A program made the translations under genes and the position numbers. From positions 1 to 59,670 of the forward strand of contig CAKZWF010000048.1 of the NCBI GenBank assembly GCA_937921865.1: DNA of 59,670 bases. Direction: 5' to 3'. This document shows positions 54,501 through 59,670 of the stretch, piece by piece. The stretch's first letter is position 1; the number at the start of each line of letters is the position of its first letter. The DNA is from an uncultured Pseudomonadales bacterium (GTDB taxonomy: Bacteria > Pseudomonadota > Gammaproteobacteria > Pseudomonadales > Azotimanducaceae). The notes below the pieces were generated by a model. The model made no database searches. It saw nothing but the letters and a program-made list of their open reading frames with translations, and was not told the origin of the DNA.

Positions 54501-56238
54501 GTTTTTCGCCAGCGAAGAAGGCCTGCACTTCATTCGGCCCTGGTGGCTTGTCGCTGTGCTGCCTGTGCTGCTGCTGGCGGTGCTGTGGGCGCGACGCAGA
54601 ATGTCAGCGTCTCACTGGGAAAACAGCATTGATCCCCGGTTGCTGAACGCGCTTTTGGAACCCGGCAGCAAAGGCGGCTATCGACGCCTCGCCTGGCTGG
54701 TTGCGGTCGCTCTGGCTATCGCAGCGATCGGACTCGCCGGGCCAGCATGGCAACGTCTGCCGCAGCCGGTAGAACAGAAGTCAGATGCGCTGGTGATCGT
54801 CTTTGATCTGTCGCTGTCCATGTACGCACAGGACGAACAGCCTTCCCGTCTGGTGCGCGCGCGACAGAAAATCACTGACATCCTGCGTCTGCGTGACGAG
54901 GGCTTCACGGCACTGATTGCCTACGCTGGCGACGCTCATATTGTTGCGCCTCTCACCGACGATCACCGGACCATCCAGAATCTGCTCGCGGCCTTAGCCC
55001 CGGATATGATGCCGGTTCTGGGGAGCAACCTGGAAAGTGCGCTGGAGCAGACCAGGCTGCTATTCGACAACGCCCGGATCCCTCAGGGCCGCACACTGCT
55101 GGTCACAGACGGCGTCACCGACTTAAGCCATGCCAGCGATTTCTGCACCCGTAAATTTCCAATATCCGTACTCGGGGTCGGTTCTAACGATGGTGCGACC
55201 ATCCCGCTGGACTTTGTCAATCAGCCGGGTCAGGTGCTGCGCACCGAAGCTGGTAACCCTGTCATCGCCCGGCTCGACGAAAGTCGGCTGAGGCAGTTGG
55301 CCTCGAGTTGTCACGGTGTCTATCAGCGCCTGACCCTCGGAGACTCAGACATAGACGCGCTGCTGGAAACCCCGCTGCCGCAGGACGACCTCAGCGAAGA
55401 GGTCGAACGAGAGTTCGACAGCTGGGCAGACATGGGGTATCTGGTGCTGCTGGCACTGCTGCCGGTGCTGCTGTTCGGCTTCCGTCGCGGCATGTTTGCC
55501 GGACTGGTGCTGATCCTGGTGCCACCACCGGCTCAGGCCAGCCTCTGGGATGACCTGTGGCGGCGCCCAGATCAACAGGCAATCAAAGCGCTTTCACAAG
55601 GCGCGCCCGATCAGGCGGTGGGGTTGTTTGAAGATCCAGTCTGGCAGGCGGTGGCCCGCTATCGCGCCGAAGACTATACCGGGGCAGCAGAAGGATTCGC
55701 CCAGGTTCCGGACCCGGACGGTAGCTATAACCTCGGCAACGCCCTGGCTTACAAAGGCGATTATGCCGGGGCGCTGGAAGCTTACGAACAAACGCTGGCG
55801 CAAGTACCCGACCATGAAGATGCGCTGCACAACCGGGACATCGTTGAGCAACTGATGGCACAGCAGGAATCCGCTGAGCAGGAAAACGAAGGCGAAGGCG
55901 AACAGGGCAACAACCCGGATCAATCCAGCGCACCCCAGCAGGGCGGTGAACCCCAGAACTCCCAGGACCAGCAACAGCAGGGAGACCAGGCCGATCAACC
56001 GCCGGAATCCTCAGAACAGCAGGAATCCGAGCAGACCGACAGTGACCAGGGGGAACAGCAGGCCCAGGCAGAACAGGGAGACGCCAACCGCGATGAACAG
56101 CAGGATGCATTAGAACAATGGCTGCGCCGGGTACCGGATGATCCGGGTGGTCTGCTGCGTCGGAAGTTTCAGTACGAAACCAATCAGAGACTTCGTCAGG
56201 GCGACTACCGCAGTCGGGAGACCGAACAGATATGGTGA
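54493..56238 (+). CDS. VWA-TPR fusion protein (BatB/BatC-like)
   Basis: 581 residues joining two Bat proteins. A VWA domain with the MIDAS motif DLSLSM at residues 105-110 is flanked by membrane helices (residues 17-34, 65-82 and about 315-345). Then come TPR repeats (YNLGNALAYKGDYAGALEAY, residues 412-450). From residue 455 to 540 the sequence is almost entirely Gln, Glu, Asp, Ser and Asn, and probably disordered. The C-terminal 40 residues return to ordered sequence (LLRRKFQYETNQRLRQGDY). It overlaps batD by seven bases. Confidence 0.9.
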   Translation: MIEFFASEEGLHFIRPWWLVAVLPVLLLAVLWARRRMSASHWENSIDPRLLNALLEPGSKGGYRRLAWLVAVALAIAAIGLAGPAWQRLPQPVEQKSDALVIVFDLSLSMYAQDEQPSRLVRARQKITDILRLRDEGFTALIAYAGDAHIVAPLTDDHRTIQNLLAALAPDMMPVLGSNLESALEQTRLLFDNARIPQGRTLLVTDGVTDLSHASDFCTRKFPISVLGVGSNDGATIPLDFVNQPGQVLRTEAGNPVIARLDESRLRQLASSCHGVYQRLTLGDSDIDALLETPLPQDDLSEEVEREFDSWADMGYLVLLALLPVLLFGFRRGMFAGLVLILVPPPAQASLWDDLWRRPDQQAIKALSQGAPDQAVGLFEDPVWQAVARYRAEDYTGAAEGFAQVPDPDGSYNLGNALAYKGDYAGALEAYEQTLAQVPDHEDALHNRDIVEQLMAQQESAEQENEGEGEQGNNPDQSSAPQQGGEPQNSQDQQQQGDQADQPPESSEQQESEQTDSDQGEQQAQAEQGDANRDEQQDALEQWLRRVPDDPGGLLRRKFQYETNQRLRQGDYRSRETEQIW

Positions 56239-57929
56239 GTCGGCAGACAGGAGTGTTGTGCTACTGCCTGATAGCGCTGCTCGGTATCGGCGTGGCAGTC
56301 GGTGCCAGCGCCGAGATCAGAACAATACTGGAACCCCGATTGATCGACGAAATGGAAACTGTCCGGCTGACCTTGCGCATTGCAGGCTCGACTCAGGTAG
56401 ACGCACCGGACTTTTCTCCACTCGAGCAGGATTTCGAACTGCTGGGCACCCAAAACTCCAGCCGCATCAGTTCGATCAACGGCCGAACCAGCGCCATTGT
56501 CGAATATCAGATCAACCTGCGTCCGAAACGGACCGGGGAACTGCAGATCCCACCTCTCAAGGTGGGCGACGAGTACAGCGAAGCCCTCACCCTCGCCGTC
56601 CGACCGCTCGATCCCGGTGTTCGCGATGCCATCGAGACCATGATCTTTTTCGAAACGGAATTTACCAACAACCCTGTTTACGTGCAGGCCCAGACCATTC
56701 TGATCCGTCGTCTGTTCTATTCCGCCGGCGTGCAGATTTACAGCGATCTACCCGGGATACCTGAACTGGCTGATGCGGTTGTGGTACCCCTCGGCGACAC
56801 CCGCTCAGATACAACCACACGCAACGGTCGACGCTACGGGGTGATTGAGCAGCGTTTTGCTATTTTCCCCGAAAAAAGTGGCGAGTTGACGATCCCGCCA
56901 ATCTCGGTCACCAGCAGCGTACGGCTGCAGTCAGGTGGCCGTACCCGCCGGTCCGGTATCCGGGTCAACACTGCAGCCATGAATCTGCAGGTGCTGCCGA
57001 TACCCGCAGGCTATCCGGCCAGCGAACCTTGGCTGCCTGCACAGTCAGTATCTCTGGATGCCCAATGGAGCCCCCCGGCAAACAGCTACGAAATTGGCGA
57101 TCCGATCTCGGTATCAATCAAGGCTGCAGCGTTGGGCAACGTCGCCTCTTCCATTCCACCGCTGTCTCCAGGCTTATCAGACAGCCAGTTCAAAGTTTAT
57201 CCGGAAGCACCGGCGCTGAGCGAAGACACCGCAGGGCAACAGGTGGTTGGTCATCGTGAACAGACATTTGCGTTGATCCCAACCTCGCCCGGCGGTGCGG
57301 ACATCCCCGCGATTAGGCTGACCTGGTGGGATACCGTAGCCGACGAGCTGCGCCGCAGCGAAATTCCAGGCAGACTTATCGAGCTAACCGGTCAGGTGGC
57401 GATTGAACAACCTGCAGTTAGAGCCACCGATGAAGTTCCAGCAGAGGCATCTGAGTCATCAGAGGCTACCAGGCCAACATCACAAACGCTGTTACCTGAT
57501 ATCAGCCGGGCCCAGATTCTGACTGCCGCTGTCGTTTTGCTGATTGCCGCTGGTTTGTGGGTCGCGTATCGCTGGCTGCCAGTGCCAGCAGCATGGCAGC
57601 GTGCGCTGATCGCGCGCCGGGCTCAAAGGCAGCAACTGCAGGCGCTGACAGCCAGCGTTCGCAGCAGAAACCTGCCTGTGCTCCGAACCGATCTCAGCCG
57701 GTATCTCACCACAATCTATCAGTGCCCGCCGACAGACGCTGTGAAACGCTTCTGCGCCCAACCCAATGCTGCGGCACTGTTACGCGAGCTCGATAGAGAA
57801 CTCTACAGCACCAGCCCGACTGCAGGGAAAGTGGACTGTGAAGCGATTCTAAAACTGGCGAAACAGGCTGCCGGAAAACGCCCAGAGTCCGAAACCAACC
57901 GCGGCGATCTCCCCGCTCTCTACAGCTGA
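56232..57929 (+). CDS. batD: BatD-family protein
   Basis: 565 residues with a signal peptide (LLGIGVAVGASA). Repeated beta-sandwich segments follow (RLTLRIAGSTQVDAPDFSPL in substance, LRPKRTGELQIPPLKVG, FPEKSGELTIPPISV, IPTSPGGADIPAIRLTWWD), each with the G-x-x-x-I-P-P core of BatD. One membrane helix lies near residues 418-438 (ILTAAVVLLIAAGLWVAYRW), with a cytoplasmic helical tail. It closes the six-gene operon. Confidence 0.9.
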   Translation: MVSRQTGVLCYCLIALLGIGVAVGASAEIRTILEPRLIDEMETVRLTLRIAGSTQVDAPDFSPLEQDFELLGTQNSSRISSINGRTSAIVEYQINLRPKRTGELQIPPLKVGDEYSEALTLAVRPLDPGVRDAIETMIFFETEFTNNPVYVQAQTILIRRLFYSAGVQIYSDLPGIPELADAVVVPLGDTRSDTTTRNGRRYGVIEQRFAIFPEKSGELTIPPISVTSSVRLQSGGRTRRSGIRVNTAAMNLQVLPIPAGYPASEPWLPAQSVSLDAQWSPPANSYEIGDPISVSIKAAALGNVASSIPPLSPGLSDSQFKVYPEAPALSEDTAGQQVVGHREQTFALIPTSPGGADIPAIRLTWWDTVADELRRSEIPGRLIELTGQVAIEQPAVRATDEVPAEASESSEATRPTSQTLLPDISRAQILTAAVVLLIAAGLWVAYRWLPVPAAWQRALIARRAQRQQLQALTASVRSRNLPVLRTDLSRYLTTIYQCPPTDAVKRFCAQPNAAALLRELDRELYSTSPTAGKVDCEAILKLAKQAAGKRPESETNRGDLPALYS

Positions 57930-57944
57930 ATCAACCAGTACAGC

Positions 57945-59670
57945 TCAATCCGCAAGACTTTTACTGACAACCTCGAACACGTCTGGCGACAGGTTGTCGC
58001 ACGCAGCAATTCTTTCTAATGCCTGCTTCATCAAGCCAGGACGTGCGCCGGCAAAGCGTCGCCAACGCGTCAGCGGTTTGGCAAGCGCTGAAGCCATCTG
58101 CGGGTTGATTGCGTTCAACTCAACGACCTCGTCCGCGATCAGCTGATAGCCTGAACCATCGCGCGAGTGAAAGTTACGCAGGTTAGTCTGCACAAACGCG
58201 CTGTACACGGCCCGGACTTTGTTTGGATTGCGGATATCAAAGGCGTCGTGCTGAGCCAGCGTTCTGATTTTATCCGCGTTACTCGTTCGCCCACCCGCCT
58301 GGACCGAGAACCACTGATTCACGACCAGCGCTTCGTTGCGAAACCGCTGCAGGAAACTGTCCAGAAGTGCCGCAGCGACTTCCGGAGCCAGATGGGGTGC
58401 ATTGGCGGCAGCAACCAGGCCCGCCCGCCGATCGGTGAGGTTGTCCGCCTGATCGCAATGAGCCTGCAGCAGCTTTGCCAGTTGGGCACCGGGCAGCGTC
58501 TCGCTGAGATAGCCAAGCGCCAGACTGCGCAAAGCCCGCCGGGACATTCCCGGTGCATCCGCCGCGTAAGGTCCAATAGGCGCCGCAGCCTGGTAGAGCG
58601 CCAGCCACTGATTCTGAAGTTCAACACTGAGTGCCTGCACCAGCGCGTCGCGGGCCGCGCACACGGCATCGACATCAACCACAGCAAATTGTTCGAAGAG
58701 ATAGTTCTCCTGGGGCACGGCGAGCTTCGCCGCCAGCATGAATCTCGCTTCATCGGAATCACCCGACAGCGCCGCGAGCGCCTGTTCCAAAAGCGTCCCG
58801 AAAAGTTCGATCAGCTCAGCTGTAATGCTGCCGCTGGCAGGATAGGCGGTGACCTCTTCCACCAGCAGCGTCTGTAGAGAATCCCATGCAGCAAAACCGT
58901 CGGGATCGTTGGCGGCCAGAAAACGTCTGACTTCAGGCTCGCGCTCAAAATTGACTCTGACAGGCGCGGAGAAACCACGCATCAGACTGACCACCGGCTG
59001 TTCGTCAGCACCCTGCACAACCAGTTCGCCATGTTCCTGCTGCAGATGTACGAGGACGCTGTCACCGCGTACGTCCAGCGCACAGTCACCAGTCAGCTTG
59101 AGCGCGCCAGGTGAGATTGCAAGCCCGGAGCCATCCAGAAATCCAAGCGCTATTGGAATGTGCAGCGGCTGCCCTGCGCCTGCGCGGGGTGGCGGGCTCT
59201 GGCGGAATCTCAAGGTCAGCGTGCCTTCACTCCAACGCTGCTCCACATCGAGTACCGGGGTACCTGCCTGATGATACCAGCGCTCGAATATCGTCAGATC
59301 TTTGCCGGACGCGTCAGACATCGCGCGGACAAAGTCTTCCGTGGTGACTGCCTGACCGTCATGCCGGTCAAAATAGAGATCGCTGCCACGGCGAAACGCC
59401 TCCGCGCCAAGAACCGTGTGCAGCATGCCAATGACCTCAGCACCCTTTTCGTAAACCGTTGGCGTATAGAAATTCGAAATCTCCATATAGCTGTCCGGGC
59501 GAATTGGATGGCTGAGCGGACTGGCGTCTTCGGCAAACTGCACCGAGCGCAGAAAACTGACGTCTTCAATGCGCTTGACCGTCCGCGAGTTCATGTCAGA
59601 AGAGAACTCGGCATCGCGAAATACCGTGAAGCCTTCTTTCAGACTGAGTTGAAACCAGTCGCGACAGGTC
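57945..59670 (-). CDS. pepN: Aminopeptidase N (C-terminal part, 5' end outside window)
   Basis: 575 codons; the frame remains open to the right edge, so the catalytic HExxH motif lies outside. The first residues visible, TCRDWFQLSLKEG followed by VFRDAEFSSDM, come directly after that motif in PepN and include the third zinc ligand (Glu of LKEG). The remainder covers the middle beta domain and the C-terminal superhelix. PepN is an M1-family metallopeptidase that removes N-terminal residues from peptides. An internal ATG at 59594 is not the true start. It converges with batD. Confidence 0.95.
   Translation of the reverse strand, partial: TCRDWFQLSLKEGFTVFRDAEFSSDMNSRTVKRIEDVSFLRSVQFAEDASPLSHPIRPDSYMEISNFYTPTVYEKGAEVIGMLHTVLGAEAFRRGSDLYFDRHDGQAVTTEDFVRAMSDASGKDLTIFERWYHQAGTPVLDVEQRWSEGTLTLRFRQSPPPRAGAGQPLHIPIALGFLDGSGLAISPGALKLTGDCALDVRGDSVLVHLQQEHGELVVQGADEQPVVSLMRGFSAPVRVNFEREPEVRRFLAANDPDGFAAWDSLQTLLVEEVTAYPASGSITAELIELFGTLLEQALAALSGDSDEARFMLAAKLAVPQENYLFEQFAVVDVDAVCAARDALVQALSVELQNQWLALYQAAAPIGPYAADAPGMSRRALRSLALGYLSETLPGAQLAKLLQAHCDQADNLTDRRAGLVAAANAPHLAPEVAAALLDSFLQRFRNEALVVNQWFSVQAGGRTSNADKIRTLAQHDAFDIRNPNKVRAVYSAFVQTNLRNFHSRDGSGYQLIADEVVELNAINPQMASALAKPLTRWRRFAGARPGLMKQALERIAACDNLSPDVFEVVSKSLAD

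Overview
This 59.7 kb window is chromosomal DNA of a Gammaproteobacterium, probably a marine relative of the Pseudomonadales. I infer this from a six-gene Na+-translocating NADH:quinone reductase (nqrA-F) operon followed by a long-form gap gene, mfd, csiV, a methylthioinosine phosphorylase, lexA and topA. As I recall it, that is the backbone order of the Pseudomonas aeruginosa chromosome. Coding density is high, GC content is moderate to high, and I see no rRNA, tRNA, CRISPR array or intact insertion sequence.

Layout. (1) 1-9020 is an accessory region. It holds a DUF427 gene, a GrdB-family gene interrupted by an in-frame TGA that I read as selenocysteine (with a SECIS-like hairpin just downstream), lipoproteins, a secreted epoxide-hydrolase-like enzyme, a DUF1254/DUF1214 lipoprotein, a DUF3604 lipoprotein and an outer-membrane barrel. 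A stretch of decayed genes follows (8067-9020). (2) 9025-11478 encodes a large MscS-type channel. (3) 11645-17492 (minus strand) is nqrFEDCBA, with a near-consensus sigma70 promoter upstream. (4) 17686-23963 (minus) holds gap and a three-gene unit of a GltD-like iron-sulfur flavoprotein and the two subunits of a 2-oxoacid:ferredoxin oxidoreductase. (5) 24174-29931 holds a retropepsin-like protease, mfd and csiV. (6) 29899-34776 (minus) is a tightly packed five-gene unit: LolA-like protein, outer-membrane barrel, small MscS channel, hypoxanthine phosphoribosyltransferase and methylthioinosine phosphorylase. It diverges from lexA across two LexA boxes. (7) 35027-40174 holds lexA, topA, small unknown genes and a universal stress protein. 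(8) 40209-47944 holds slt, tatD, a glutaredoxin-like protein, a C39-like peptidase, a small membrane protein, a 22-bp tandem repeat running into an acetyltransferase gene, an S9 peptidase and a D-Ala-D-Ala ligase. (9) 47941-50913 (minus) holds a small acidic protein, an ammonium transporter, pyrD and an interrupted DUF2835 gene. (10) 51134-57929 is a MoxR/DUF58/DUF4381/VWA/VWA-TPR/BatD operon. (11) The window ends inside pepN.

How the genes work together. NQR couples NADH oxidation to Na+ export. The Kor/GltD-like unit would link 2-oxoacid oxidation to low-potential electron carriers and pyridine nucleotides. LexA, Mfd and topoisomerase I form a DNA maintenance group. Slt, CsiV and Ddl act on peptidoglycan, and the Bat operon is an envelope or stress system of unclear biochemistry. 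The most notable single item is the selenoprotein reading of 557-1510, which ordinary gene calling would split into a 162-residue protein and an orphan ORF.
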